Notes under the pieces: model-generated
Told to the model about the DNA's origin: nothing
The model's input: the letters and a program-made list of their open reading frames with translations, nothing else
Database searches by the model: none
Made by a program: the position numbers and the translations under genes
Assembly: GCA_030696285.1 (NCBI GenBank)
Contig: JAUYSQ010000082.1
Coordinates: 1 to 51,212, forward strand
DNA: 51,212 bases
Direction of reading: 5' to 3'
Origin: Sulfuricurvum sp.
Lineage (GTDB): Bacteria; Campylobacterota; Campylobacteria; Campylobacterales; Sulfurimonadaceae
Part shown: positions 8,075 through 16,022 of the stretch, in pieces
Position numbering within the stretch: the first letter of the stretch is position 1
Layout: the number at the start of each line of letters is the position of its first letter

Positions 8075-10258
8075 CTATTTGTCTAAAGTGATGGAACCGA
8101 GAACTTCGAATTTAGCGCCTGAATCGATTTCAGCATGTGAGAGAACCACGATATCGAGATTGAAACGCTCGAAGATTTCGGCAAGTGGGCGTCGAAGTTT
8201 GGGATCAACAATGATGATAATAGGAGAGATCCCCCGCTGAAGAAGTTCGCTTGCTTTGGAACTGCTGGCTTGAATGAGACCGTTGATCTCTCCGACGTTG
8301 AGCAACAATTGACGATTACCATCACGCTCTTGAGATTTTTCGAGCAGGCGTTGTTCGCTCATTGTCTCAAACGTCAGCAGCTTGATAACCCCATCCGATC
8401 CGGTATAGAGTTGGGTAATAATCCGAGCCAATTTGGCGCGAACGTGTTCCGTAATCGTGTCCACACTTTTGGTGTATTCGGCAACATCCGCCATCGTCTC
8501 TAGGATAGTAATCATATCTTTGAGCGGAATGCGTTCGTGAAGGAGGGCTTTAAAAACGCGTTGAATCAGACCGATATTGGCCACTTTGAGCAAATCATCT
8601 ACAACAACAGGGTAATCATTTTTGATTTTATCGATCAACGTTTGAGTCTCTTGACGGGTTAAGAGCTCTTCAGCGTATTTTTTGACCAATTCACTCATAT
8701 GGGTGGAGATAACAGTAGAGGGATCGACCACGGTATAACCGTTGATGATCGCATCTTCTTTGAGCTCAGGGACAATCCAAAAAGCATCGAGTCCGAATGC
8801 CGGCTCTTTGGTCGGTTCCCCTTTGATTTCAGCGATGGCCATACCGCTGTCCATTGCCAAAAATTTATCAGGCTGGATAAGACCATCTCCGATCATTACC
8901 CCTTTGAGTAAAATAGAGTACTGGGTAGGTTTGAGATGAAGATTGTCACGGATACGAACTTGCGGCATCAAAAATCCAAAATCCGACGCTATTTTACGGC
9001 GCATAGAGCGAATACGTTCGAGCAAATCGCCCCCCTGATTGCTATCAGCAAGGCGTATAAGCTGATAGCCCAGAGTTAGTTCGAGCATTTCGATTTTGAG
9101 AATATCTTCGAGGGCGGCTTCTTCGTCTTTTGCGATTTCTTCATTCGTTTTTTTGCGCGGTGAAGAGGAAGAGGCAGCTCCTTGGGTATCCGTTGAGCCT
9201 GAACCGTCTTTAGCTCTGCTTGAATCTGCTTTCGGGGTTATAACAAAGTCACCCTTTTCGTATTTGTGCAGAGCATATCCAAGCCCTAAGAAGACAAGTC
9301 CTACAAACCCCATTGAGAGAGTTGGCAACCCGGGTACGGCAGCAAACATGAGCATAATTATCCCTACGATAATCATCACCTTGGCATTGCCCATGAGCTG
9401 TTTGATACTTCCCTCGGCAAAGTTTCCCTCATCATTGGAGGCGCGAGTGATCATAATACCGGTTGCGGTAGAGATAATAAGCGCAGGGATTTGGGAGACC
9501 AAACCGTCACCGATGGTGAGGATCGTATAGGTTTGAGCACTGGCAGCCACATCGAGGTCAAATTGGAAAACTCCGATCAAAAATCCGCCGATGATATTGA
9601 TAAAAGTGATGATAATACCCGCGATAGCGTCACCCTTGATGAACTTGCCCGATCCGTCCATCGCTCCATAAAAATTGGCATCTTGGAGAATATCGGCACG
9701 ACGGCGTTTTGCTTCACCTTCATCGATGAGTCCGCTGTTGAGATCTGCATCAATCGCCATCTGTTTTCCGGGCATTGCGTCGAGGGTAAAGCGGGCTGCG
9801 ACTTCGGCAACGCGGTTAGACCCCTTGGTAACAACCATAAAGTTAATCAAGACGATAATCGAAAAGACGATCACCCCAATGACATAATTGCCTCCGACAA
9901 CAAAATTCCCGAAACTGGTGACGATGTCGCTGACCGCTTCCGGACCCTCATGCCCGTGACTCAAAATCATCCTGGTAGTAGCGATATTGAGAGAGAGCCT
10001 AAAGAGGGTTATAACGAGTAAGAGTGTTGGAAATGTCGTAAGATCGGTCGGCTTGGGAATATAAAGAGAAATGAGTAAAATAAGAATAGAGAGCGAGATC
10101 ACTATGGCGATAAATACATCGAGCATCGCACTGGGCAGCGGGATGATAATAATCGCCAAAATCGCCATAACAAAAATAACGACACTAAGATCTCGTGATG
10201 CGAAAATCGTTGATACGATCGATTGTGTGTTGGAGGGTTTATTTTTCGCTTTAGCCAA
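8075..10258 (-). CDS. flhA: Flagellar export apparatus protein FlhA
   Basis: A 727-residue protein of the flagellar type III export gate. The N-terminal half has about eight membrane segments and the FHIPEP-family cytoplasmic loop GKQMAIDADLNSGLIDEGEAKRR. A low-complexity charged linker (about 345-375, with SSSSPRKKTNEE) leads to the large cytoplasmic domain that receives chaperone-substrate complexes. Length and order fit FlhA, not a virulence-type homologue. As I recall, flhA lies next to an Rrf2-type regulator and rpsO in Campylobacter jejuni too, which supports the organism call. Confidence 0.96.
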   Translation of the reverse strand: MAKAKNKPSNTQSIVSTIFASRDLSVVIFVMAILAIIIIPLPSAMLDVFIAIVISLSILILLISLYIPKPTDLTTFPTLLLVITLFRLSLNIATTRMILSHGHEGPEAVSDIVTSFGNFVVGGNYVIGVIVFSIIVLINFMVVTKGSNRVAEVAARFTLDAMPGKQMAIDADLNSGLIDEGEAKRRRADILQDANFYGAMDGSGKFIKGDAIAGIIITFINIIGGFLIGVFQFDLDVAASAQTYTILTIGDGLVSQIPALIISTATGIMITRASNDEGNFAEGSIKQLMGNAKVMIIVGIIMLMFAAVPGLPTLSMGFVGLVFLGLGYALHKYEKGDFVITPKADSSRAKDGSGSTDTQGAASSSSPRKKTNEEIAKDEEAALEDILKIEMLELTLGYQLIRLADSNQGGDLLERIRSMRRKIASDFGFLMPQVRIRDNLHLKPTQYSILLKGVMIGDGLIQPDKFLAMDSGMAIAEIKGEPTKEPAFGLDAFWIVPELKEDAIINGYTVVDPSTVISTHMSELVKKYAEELLTRQETQTLIDKIKNDYPVVVDDLLKVANIGLIQRVFKALLHERIPLKDMITILETMADVAEYTKSVDTITEHVRAKLARIITQLYTGSDGVIKLLTFETMSEQRLLEKSQERDGNRQLLLNVGEINGLIQASSSKASELLQRGISPIIIIVDPKLRRPLAEIFERFNLDIVVLSHAEIDSGAKFEVLGSITLDK

Positions 10259-10261
10259 AAA

Positions 10262-10666
10262 TTACTCTTCTAAAATGGCTTCAAGGGTGAGGATTCCCAA
10301 AAAAGCGTCCACTTTCCCTTGCAATCGATTGAGAAAAGGCCACAGGGAACAAGTCATTGCTTTATTGGAGGGACAATCTTCTTTTGTAGGAGCACAGCTA
10401 AATACGGCGGGACTTTTTCCTTCGACTGTTTCCAGCACTTCAAGGACAGTGATCTCACTGCTTTTACGGGCTAGCTCAAATCCGCCGTTCACCCCTTTGA
10501 AAGACTTTAAAATCCCTTTTCGGGCTAGTGATTGGAGGATTTTGGCTAAAAAGCTTTTAGAGATATCAAGTTCACGTGAAAGAGAGTCAACATCGAGTGG
10601 ACGTGATGCTTTCGCTAAAATAATGAGTGACAATAGGGCATATTCACTCGCGCGGGTCATCAACAT
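10262..10666 (-). CDS. Rrf2-family transcriptional regulator with three cysteines
   Basis: A 134-residue winged-helix regulator. The DNA-binding part (LDVDSLSRELDISKSFLAKILQSLARKGIL, GVNGGFELAR) is typical of Rrf2. In the C-terminal part three cysteines (SC, then DC, then TC, spaced six and seven residues apart) match the iron-sulphur ligand pattern of IscR/NsrR/RsrR relatives, so it probably senses iron-sulphur status, nitric oxide or redox state. AAGGAG lies seven bases before the second in-frame ATG (10666), which I take as the start; the first ATG is at 10672. It is three bases upstream of flhA. What it regulates is unknown. Confidence 0.88.
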   Translation of the reverse strand: MLMTRASEYALLSLIILAKASRPLDVDSLSRELDISKSFLAKILQSLARKGILKSFKGVNGGFELARKSSEITVLEVLETVEGKSPAVFSCAPTKEDCPSNKAMTCSLWPFLNRLQGKVDAFLGILTLEAILEE

Positions 10667-10711
10667 CGACATTCTCCTTTGTAGTATGGAGGATATTATA
10701 GCTAAAACTAC

Positions 10712-11722
10712 TTAATCGGCATTATCGTATTTCTCTTTGATATCCAAAAAGAGGGCAAAATTATCAAAAAAGAGATCCACAATTTTTGGGTCAAAATGTT
10801 TCCCGTGTTCTGATTTAATAAACGAAAATATTTCATCAAGTTTCCATCCTTTTTTGTACGCACGTGCACTGCTAATAGCATCGAGAACATCGGCAAATGC
10901 AACAATACGACCGAAAATATGAATCTCATGACCCTTCAGTGCTCGAGGGTATCCGCTACCATCATATTTCTCATGGTGCTCGTGAGCCATGATGGCAGCG
11001 ACTTGAAATAGGGGTAATGACGAGAAGCTAAGTACCTCGTATCCTAATTTAGCATGCTGCTTTATAATAGCGAATTCTTCAGGCGTTAATTTCTCGGGTT
11101 TGTGCAGTACCGCATCAGGGGTAGCGACTTTCCCAATGTCATGGAGCATAGAAGCTGATTGAATAATTTTGGATTGTTCTTCCCCAAATCCAAGCAACCT
11201 AGATACAAGAGCCGCATATTCACCGACCCGTTTAACATGGATTGCAGTGTCTTGATGATGGTTCTCAGCCAAAGAACCCATCATAGAGATGAGTTCATAT
11301 TGGGTTTTTTCAATCTCTTGATCTTGGTAAAATTTGAGTTTTAGATGGGTTTGTATCCGTATAAGCAACTCTTTGGTTCGAAACGGCTTGATGAGGTAAT
11401 CGACTCCACCTACTTCAAATGATTTGGTCAGGGCTTCGATGTCATTATAGGCCGTTAAAAATATAACCGGTATTTTAGATAAAACCTTTGAACTCTTGAG
11501 ATGCTGACACACGGTATAGCCATCCATATGCGGCATCATAATATCGAGTAATATCAAATCGACGGTGGTATGTTTCGTTACATAATCCAACGCCTCTTGC
11601 CCATCCAGTAGGCAAGTGACTTTATAACCGTTCTTGCTCAAAACTGAATCGAGCAGTTGAAGATTGGTTTGAGAATCATCGACGCATAAAATATGAAATG
11701 TTTTTTGGTTAATATCAGTCAT
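10712..11722 (-). CDS. Response regulator with HD-GYP phosphodiesterase domain
   Basis: A 336-residue RpfG-type regulator. The receiver domain (1-125) has the phospho-acceptor D60 in DLILLDIMMPHMDGY, the acidic pair VDD and the conserved lysine in LIKPF. The HD-GYP domain follows, with H194-D195 in MLHDIGK, HEHHEKYDGSGYP (GYP at 257-259) and FADVLDA. Family members hydrolyse cyclic-di-GMP. No histidine kinase is encoded in the window. It heads the run that includes flhA, so motility-linked signalling is plausible. Confidence 0.92.
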   Translation of the reverse strand: MTDINQKTFHILCVDDSQTNLQLLDSVLSKNGYKVTCLLDGQEALDYVTKHTTVDLILLDIMMPHMDGYTVCQHLKSSKVLSKIPVIFLTAYNDIEALTKSFEVGGVDYLIKPFRTKELLIRIQTHLKLKFYQDQEIEKTQYELISMMGSLAENHHQDTAIHVKRVGEYAALVSRLLGFGEEQSKIIQSASMLHDIGKVATPDAVLHKPEKLTPEEFAIIKQHAKLGYEVLSFSSLPLFQVAAIMAHEHHEKYDGSGYPRALKGHEIHIFGRIVAFADVLDAISSARAYKKGWKLDEIFSFIKSEHGKHFDPKIVDLFFDNFALFLDIKEKYDNAD

Positions 11723-11790
11723 TAATTATTCTTAATAGTAATAGTATGGTTTAAAAAAGCTTATTATACATATTTTTAAGATTTTTTGGC

Positions 11791-11796
11791 TATAAT
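11791..11796 (+). promoter_or_regulatory. Probable -10 box (TATAAT) of rpsO
   Basis: A consensus TATAAT preceded by TTTTTTGGC lies 66 bases before the rpsO ATG, in the gap shared with the divergent HD-GYP gene. A T-rich stretch instead of a -35 box is common in this phylum. Confidence 0.65.
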
Positions 11797-11861
11797 TCCG
11801 GTTCTGCTTGAAGAGAATTTTCTTTATTCAAGTAAATTTAACTACCCATCAGGAGGCTATT

Positions 11862-12137
11862 ATGGCTTTAGATACGGCTAAAAAAACAGAAATTATTAAA
11901 GAATTTCAACGAACAGAGGGTGATACCGGTTCAAGTGAAGTGCAAATTGCATTGCTTTCAAAGCGTATCGGTGATCTTACTGAACACCTTAAAATTTTCA
12001 AAAAAGACCACTCATCACGTCTTGGACTTTTGAAACTTGTTGGTCAGCGTCGTCGTTTGATGCGTTATTTGAAACGTACAAACCGTGCAAGCTACAACAA
12101 ACTTATCGCTGAACTTGGTATCCGCGACAATATCTAA
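11862..12137 (+). CDS. rpsO: 30S ribosomal protein S15
   Basis: A 91-residue S15 protein that binds 16S rRNA in the platform and bridges to the large subunit. Family sequence is clear throughout: [21 protein letters not shown], then [28 protein letters not shown]. The start is the ATG at 11862, nine residues into a perfect context with AGGAGG at 11851-11856. A longer in-frame reading from 11808 lacks a ribosome site and has no counterpart in the family. It is followed by its own terminator. Confidence 0.97.
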   Translation: MALDTAKKTEIIKEFQRTEGDTGSSEVQIALLSKRIGDLTEHLKIFKKDHSSRLGLLKLVGQRRRLMRYLKRTNRASYNKLIAELGIRDNI

Positions 12138-12145
12138 ACCCTCTT

Positions 12146-12184
12146 CCCCGATCTTCGGGGATCTTCTTCTTTTTCTCTTTTTTA
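12146..12184 (+). terminator. Rho-independent terminator of rpsO
   Basis: A perfect stem CCCCGA/TCGGGG (12146-12160) with a three-base loop, followed by the T-rich tract TCTTCTTCTTTTTCTCTTTTTT. It works in the + direction only; no T tract lies on the other side. Confidence 0.85.
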
Positions 12185-12190
12185 TAGTAA

Positions 12191-12532
12191 TTAAATATCG
12201 TGATGATAATGGCTTAATATTCGTTTGTACTCTTCATACACCTGTTTCGGTGTGAGGGAACTTTTGTACATTTTCAGGATTTGTCGGATGAAATCGAGTG
12301 GATATTCGATCGAAAGACCGCTGTTGCGTTTGTAGATCTTATCTAATGTCTCATACATGAGCGTATAAATTTCAGGCTCTTCGCTTTTGAGACGTTGAAG
12401 GTTCTCTTCGGCTCGAAGCAATGAAGCATCATTAAACTCCCCGCGTTCATGAATTGTTTTTCGAATCTTCACATAATCTTTGAGATTTTTTTTATTAAGA
12501 ACGTAATCGGTAAAAATTTCTATAAGTGACAT
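12191..12532 (-). CDS. Small helical protein of unknown function
   Basis: I do not recognise this 113-residue protein. It is predicted from composition to be almost wholly helical and soluble (EENLQRLKSEEPEIYTLMYETLDKIY). The start is the ATG at 12532, with AAAGGAG six bases before it. A longer version from 12553 would place that ribosome site inside the gene. It is convergent with rpsO, standing alone, with its own promoter region at 12554-12670. A C-terminal SHYHHDI could bind metal weakly. Confidence 0.72.
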   Translation of the reverse strand: MSLIEIFTDYVLNKKNLKDYVKIRKTIHERGEFNDASLLRAEENLQRLKSEEPEIYTLMYETLDKIYKRNSGLSIEYPLDFIRQILKMYKSSLTPKQVYEEYKRILSHYHHDI

Positions 12533-12670
12533 GTTTTCTCCTTTTGTATCCATTCAAACTTATTGTACGTCTTAAGTATAGCAATAGTGTAGCAGTTATA
12601 AAAATACTATGTGTAACAATTTTTTAAGAACAATAAGGCATAATCATCATAAATATATGGAGAACTTATT

Positions 12671-13066
12671 ATGAAAATTGCTGTACCTGTTATGGATGAT
12701 ACTCTAAAAATGGCTGGAAATGCCGGTCATACCCCTTATTTTGCTGTATTTAATCTCAAAGGGGGGATGTTTAGATCCTTTGAGTTCGAGGGATTACGCG
12801 CGAATCCAAAAGTTGCCGGAGAAGATGACCATCATGATCATGATGAAGGCCATACGTGTGATCACGATGAAAATGATACGGAACATCTTAAAGCTCACGA
12901 TACCATGGCAGATGCCATTCATGACTGTGATTATCTCGTTGTGAAAATGGCCTGCAAAAATACGGCTAAAAGTATGAGTAATTTAGGAATAAAAATCAAA
13001 AAATACAATGGTACAGAAGCAAATGCTCAAAAGATTCTGATGGAACTTTCTCCTCAGTTTGCATAA
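12671..13066 (+). CDS. NifX/NifB-like (dinitrogenase iron-molybdenum cofactor fold) protein with His-rich insert
   Basis: The N-terminus (MKIAVPVMDDTLKMAGNAGHTPYF) and the C-terminal half (DTMADAIHDCDYLVVKMACKNTAKSMSNLGIKI) match the small ribonuclease-H-like fold of the Nif-Mo-Co family (NifX, NafY, MTH1175). These proteins carry metal clusters. Between them, residues about 54-70 form a metal-binding-looking insert rich in His, Asp, Glu and one Cys (DDHHDHDEGHTCDHDE). The gene stands alone with a -10-like CATAAT upstream and no nif genes near it. So it more likely handles a metal or cluster in general than nitrogenase cofactor. The function is inferred. Confidence 0.75.
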   Translation: MKIAVPVMDDTLKMAGNAGHTPYFAVFNLKGGMFRSFEFEGLRANPKVAGEDDHHDHDEGHTCDHDENDTEHLKAHDTMADAIHDCDYLVVKMACKNTAKSMSNLGIKIKKYNGTEANAQKILMELSPQFA

Positions 13067-13086
13067 GTTCGAAAATTAGAAGAGGG

Positions 13087-13143
13087 TTAAACCTCGAAAA
13101 TTTTCGTCGTCCACTCCAAATCTTCTAATGTGTAGATCTTGCT
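13087..13143 (-). pseudogene. 3' remnant resembling the end of kdsB
   Basis: Read on the minus strand this gives IYTLEDLEWTTKIFEV and a stop. The intact kdsB 1 kb away ends IDTVEDLERAKKIFGV and a stop: ten of sixteen residues agree, and roughly three quarters of the bases. Upstream of the fragment the frame closes at a TAG (13153-13155), so no gene remains. It appears to be the decayed tail of a second kdsB-like gene. An inverted CGAAAATTTTCG lies within it. Confidence 0.5.
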
Positions 13144-13202
13144 AACCCTTCGCTAATTCTTTTGTGCTATAGTAATAATATTAAAATAGAAAGGATTGTT
13201 AT

Positions 13203-13697
13203 ATGAAAAAATTAACGTTAATTGCTCTTTTGAGCTTACCTATTTTTGCAGCTGAGTATGGCAATGTGAATGATGTTGAATATGTACCTGTAACTCACTC
13301 GGTTCCAATATATTCAACAGTTGCTAGAATGATTCCACACGAAGTGTGTCAGGATCAGCAAGTAGCTGTTCAGCAGCAAGGCAGTAATAATGCTGTTGCT
13401 GGAATTATAGGGGGGGTCATCGGAGGTGTGCTTGGACATCAAATCGGTGGCGGAAGTGGAAAAGTGGCTGCGACGATTGGCGGTGCTACGGTAGGAACAA
13501 TAATAGGTCAAAACGCCAGTAACGATACCCAAACGAGCTATCAGACGGTGCGTAGATGTTTTACTCAATATGAAAAGCAAACGGAAACGGTTATTACAGG
13601 GTATACCAATTTTGCAAAATATCGCGGAAAAGACATTGCTAAAACGAGTGATCAACCACTCAAAGAAATCAAAGTTGTCAACTCGTTCAGTTTCTAA
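13203..13697 (+). CDS. Exported glycine-zipper 2TM-domain protein
   Basis: A 164-residue envelope protein. A signal peptide covers about residues 1-17 (MKKLTLIALLSLPIFAA). A glycine-zipper segment with two short membrane-like helices follows at about 65-100 (AGIIGGVIGGVLGHQIGGG, then AATIGGATVGTIIGQN), as in the SlyB/17-kDa surface antigen group. There is no lipobox cysteine. The N-terminal half has one cysteine and many glutamines. Members of the group are thought to stabilise the outer membrane, but function is poorly known. A second small exported protein follows 33 bases later. Confidence 0.82.
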   Translation: MKKLTLIALLSLPIFAAEYGNVNDVEYVPVTHSVPIYSTVARMIPHEVCQDQQVAVQQQGSNNAVAGIIGGVIGGVLGHQIGGGSGKVAATIGGATVGTIIGQNASNDTQTSYQTVRRCFTQYEKQTETVITGYTNFAKYRGKDIAKTSDQPLKEIKVVNSFSF

Positions 13698-13730
13698 CAG
13701 ATTAGAATTTTAGATCAAAGGAGTTATGTA

Positions 13731-14057
13731 ATGAAAAAAGTAGTTTTAGTAGCAACATCTGCTCTGATTTTGGCAGGATCGCTTCATGCCCGTGGAGGTC
13801 ATGGTAGTTATTATTATGATGGATGGAATGGATGGATTGCTCCATTTTTTATCGGTAGTATGCTTGGGTACAGTGTTGCAAGACAGCCTGTCATTTACAC
13901 TACATCGCCGGCCGTTATCTATACAAACGCACCTGTCGGTATGATACAAGATAGTTATACTGTGCAAGAAAATGAAGGACCGGTGTATGAAGAACGTTGG
14001 GTCTATTTTGAAGATTGTAAATGTGAACGAAAAGTGTTGGTTAATATTCAGCAGTAA
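13731..14057 (+). CDS. Small exported Gly/Tyr-rich protein, unknown function
   Basis: A 108-residue protein with a clear signal peptide (MKKVVLVATSALILAGSLHA, about 1-20). The mature part starts with a Gly/His/Tyr/Trp-rich patch (RGGHGSYYYDGWNGW), followed by a hydrophobic stretch and a C-terminal pair of cysteines (FEDCKCERKV). A good ribosome site (AAAGGAG) precedes it. It probably forms a unit with the glycine-zipper gene just upstream. I cannot assign a function; an outer-membrane or surface location is likely. Confidence 0.75.
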   Translation: MKKVVLVATSALILAGSLHARGGHGSYYYDGWNGWIAPFFIGSMLGYSVARQPVIYTTSPAVIYTNAPVGMIQDSYTVQENEGPVYEERWVYFEDCKCERKVLVNIQQ

Positions 14058-14059
14058 AG

Positions 14060-14103
14060 AGACTTCTTGCTATAACTAGGTTTCAAGGTTATGCAAGAAG
14101 TCT
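14060..14103. terminator. Long hairpin between convergent genes
   Basis: AGACTTCTTGC (14060-14070) pairs with GCAAGAAGTCT (14093-14103), extended by ATAAC/GTTAT with one bulge, giving a stem of about 16 pairs and an 11-base loop. It lies between the convergent small exported protein and kdsB. No T tract follows on either strand, so it may act as a message-end stabiliser more than a classic terminator. Confidence 0.55.
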
Positions 14104-14107
14104 AATA

Positions 14108-14827
14108 TCAAACCCCAAAAATTTTCTTCGCCCTTTCCAAATCTTCTACCGTATCGATTCCAAATCCGCTGCTCGCTACTTTCACCATAGAGATTTTTTT
14201 GCCATGATACAAAGCCCTAAGCTGTTCGAGCTTTTCAATATCTTCGAGTGGCGCTTCACCGAGGGCACAAAAATCATGCAAGCTTTTTTTCGTAAATCCG
14301 TAAATCCCGATGTGTCCAAAATACGATGCCTCTCCGCTGCGATTAAAGGGGATCGGTGAGCGGGAAAAATAGATAGCATTATGATTCGCGTCCGTGATGA
14401 CTTTCACCATATTGGGATCATTTGCTGATTCGCTGTTGATGGCGTTGTAACAGCTCGCCATGATAAAAGGCTCGTTTTGCGATTTGAGAGCATTGAGCCG
14501 TTCGATGAGGTGGGCTAAAACTTCTGTTTCGATAAACGGTTCATCGGCTTGGACGTTGATAATGAGCTCATCATCAGGGATGTCCAAAATCTGAGCACAT
14601 TCGTTGATACGATCGGTTCCGCTTTTATGGGTGGTAGAGGTGAGTCGTGCTTCGATACCGTGAGCAGCACAAATCTCCAAAATTTTTTCATCATCGCACG
14701 CAACAACGACACGGTCAATCGTTTCAACACGCTTGGCCGTACGGATCACCATTGGCAAACCGCCGATATCGGCGAGAACTTTTTGGGGGAAACGGGTGGA
14801 AGCGAGACGGGCAGGGATAATAATCAT
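14108..14827 (-). CDS. kdsB: 3-deoxy-manno-octulosonate cytidylyltransferase (CMP-KDO synthetase)
   Basis: This 239-residue enzyme activates KDO with CTP for the inner core of lipopolysaccharide. Family marks are MIIIPARLASTRFPQKVLADIGG at the N-terminus, RTAKRVE, VVVACDDE and the metal-binding NVQADEPFI. The start is the ATG at 14827 with GAGGT upstream. A longer open frame reaching 14935 runs through a dispersed repeat and is rejected. The gene is divergent from a methyltransferase gene, and the 130-base gap between them is half filled by that repeat. Confidence 0.95.
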   Translation of the reverse strand: MIIIPARLASTRFPQKVLADIGGLPMVIRTAKRVETIDRVVVACDDEKILEICAAHGIEARLTSTTHKSGTDRINECAQILDIPDDELIINVQADEPFIETEVLAHLIERLNALKSQNEPFIMASCYNAINSESANDPNMVKVITDANHNAIYFSRSPIPFNRSGEASYFGHIGIYGFTKKSLHDFCALGEAPLEDIEKLEQLRALYHGKKISMVKVASSGFGIDTVEDLERAKKIFGV

Positions 14828-14866
14828 TTGTAAACCTCGATATGGATATAATTTTATATGAATTTT

Positions 14867-14923
14867 GTCATACCCGCGAAGGCGGGTATCCAGCTGGATA
14901 CCCGGGTCAAGCCCGAGTATGAC
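14867..14923. repeat. Two-armed palindromic repeat between divergent genes
   Basis: Arm 1 (14867-14892) is GTCATACCCGCG-loop-CGGGTATCCA. Arm 2 (14895-14923) is TGGATACCCGGGTC...GAGTATGAC, with one stem mismatch. Only two bases separate the arms. It sits in the shared upstream region of kdsB and the trmN6-like gene, where it could affect both leaders. Confidence 0.85.
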
Positions 14924-14958
14924 GGAGATGAACAAAATAATATCAAAAAGAGTCGTAA

Positions 14959-15654
14959 ATGCTCCTTTACCAACCGGATGGCGGCTATTGTTATAACAGT
15001 GATTCGATTTTGCTGTACGGATTTATTACGCAGTTTAATCCCAAGGGAAAGCTTCTCGATGTCGGGGCAGGATGCGGAATCGTGGGATTATTGGTTGCGC
15101 GTGATTTCCCCTCCCTCACCCTCGAATCTGTTGAAAAACAGTCGATTTACGCTGAATTTGCAAGGCGAAATGCTCAGATTAACGGTATCGGCTACACCCT
15201 CCATGAGGGAGATTTCTTGGAGCTTGGAAGTCATGGTACGTATGACTGGATTGTCTCGAATCCACCGTTTTATCATGAGGGGTCGGCAAGAAGTGAAAAT
15301 GAAATGCTTCATCAAGCTCGTTACAATGTTCATTTGCCGATAGAGCCATTTATAACCAAAATATCGAAACTTCTTAAATCAAACGGTGAAGCTATCATCT
15401 GCTACGATGCACGTCAGTTTGTTCAGCTTGGCAGTGCGTTTGAGAGTGCAGGATTAAGAGTCGTTGATGTACAATTCGTCTATTCTAAAAGCGATCGTCC
15501 AAGTACATTGGTGATGGTGCATGTGAAAAAAAACAGCAAGTCGGCGATGAATATTTTAGCGCCGCTGATTACGTTTGAAAACGATCACTATACACCGGCC
15601 GTACAGGCTATTTATGACAAAGCAAAGGCGCACAGTATCAAATGTCCGATTTAA
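14959..15654 (+). CDS. TrmN6/YfiC-like N6-adenine methyltransferase
   Basis: A 231-residue SAM-dependent enzyme. It has YQPDGGYCYNSDSILLYGFI at the N-terminus, SAM motif I LLDVGAGCGIVGLLVAR, and the amino-methyltransferase catalytic motif IVSNPPFY. This combination is typical of the family that methylates adenine 37 of tRNA-Val (TrmN6/YfiC, COG4123). Its end overlaps the next gene by 13 bases, beginning a four-gene run to trpC. Substrate call is by family only. Confidence 0.83.
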   Translation: MLLYQPDGGYCYNSDSILLYGFITQFNPKGKLLDVGAGCGIVGLLVARDFPSLTLESVEKQSIYAEFARRNAQINGIGYTLHEGDFLELGSHGTYDWIVSNPPFYHEGSARSENEMLHQARYNVHLPIEPFITKISKLLKSNGEAIICYDARQFVQLGSAFESAGLRVVDVQFVYSKSDRPSTLVMVHVKKNSKSAMNILAPLITFENDHYTPAVQAIYDKAKAHSIKCPI

Positions 15655-16022
15655 TGACACAAGAAGGTTTTAGTTACGCATTTGATCCTCGCGCATGCGC
15701 ATCGTGCGGCGGCAATTGTTGTACGGGAGAGAGTGGCTATATATTCGTATCCGTTACCGAGATTGCAGCAATAGCGAAACTGCTTGAGATGGATGAGCGA
15801 GATTTTAGACGTGAGTATTTACGCAAAGAGGGTTTTCGCTTTTCACTCAAAGAAAAGATGGTAAACGGTTCTCACGATTGTGTGTTTTTCAATCGTTCAC
15901 AAAACGGGTGTAGTATTTACCAAGCCAGACCATTACAGTGCCGAACTTTTCCTTTTTGGGATTACTTCCGCCACCGTATCGATGAGCTTAAAGCCGAATG
16001 CCCAGGGATTATCCATGATTAA
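15642..16022 (+). CDS. YkgJ-type cysteine-cluster protein (putative zinc/iron chelating)
   Basis: A 126-residue protein with the CxxxCxxCC-like cluster typical of UPF0153/YkgJ: ACASCGGNCCTGESGY near the N-terminus, then NGCSIYQARPLQCRTFPFWDYF and a late cysteine in AECPGI. The cluster probably binds an iron-sulphur group or zinc. The start may be 15642 or the ATG at 15654, which overlaps the stop of the upstream gene (TAATG). It overlaps the following TPR gene by eight bases. Biological role is unknown. Confidence 0.82.
   Translation: MSDLMTQEGFSYAFDPRACASCGGNCCTGESGYIFVSVTEIAAIAKLLEMDERDFRREYLRKEGFRFSLKEKMVNGSHDCVFFNRSQNGCSIYQARPLQCRTFPFWDYFRHRIDELKAECPGIIHD

Noticed and set aside
10071-10715. 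A 214-codon open frame opposite flhA and the Rrf2 gene
   Set aside because: It spans two clearly coding genes on the other strand and its composition is that of a mirror frame.
11808-11861. An earlier start for rpsO
   Set aside because: It has no ribosome site, while AGGAGG sits in front of ATG 11862, and S15 proteins begin at that point.
14828-14935. An upstream extension of kdsB by 36 residues beginning MFISVILGLD
   Set aside because: The extra codons come from a dispersed repeat (GIQLDTRLRGYD), and the ATG at 14827 has a good ribosome site and starts the conserved family sequence.
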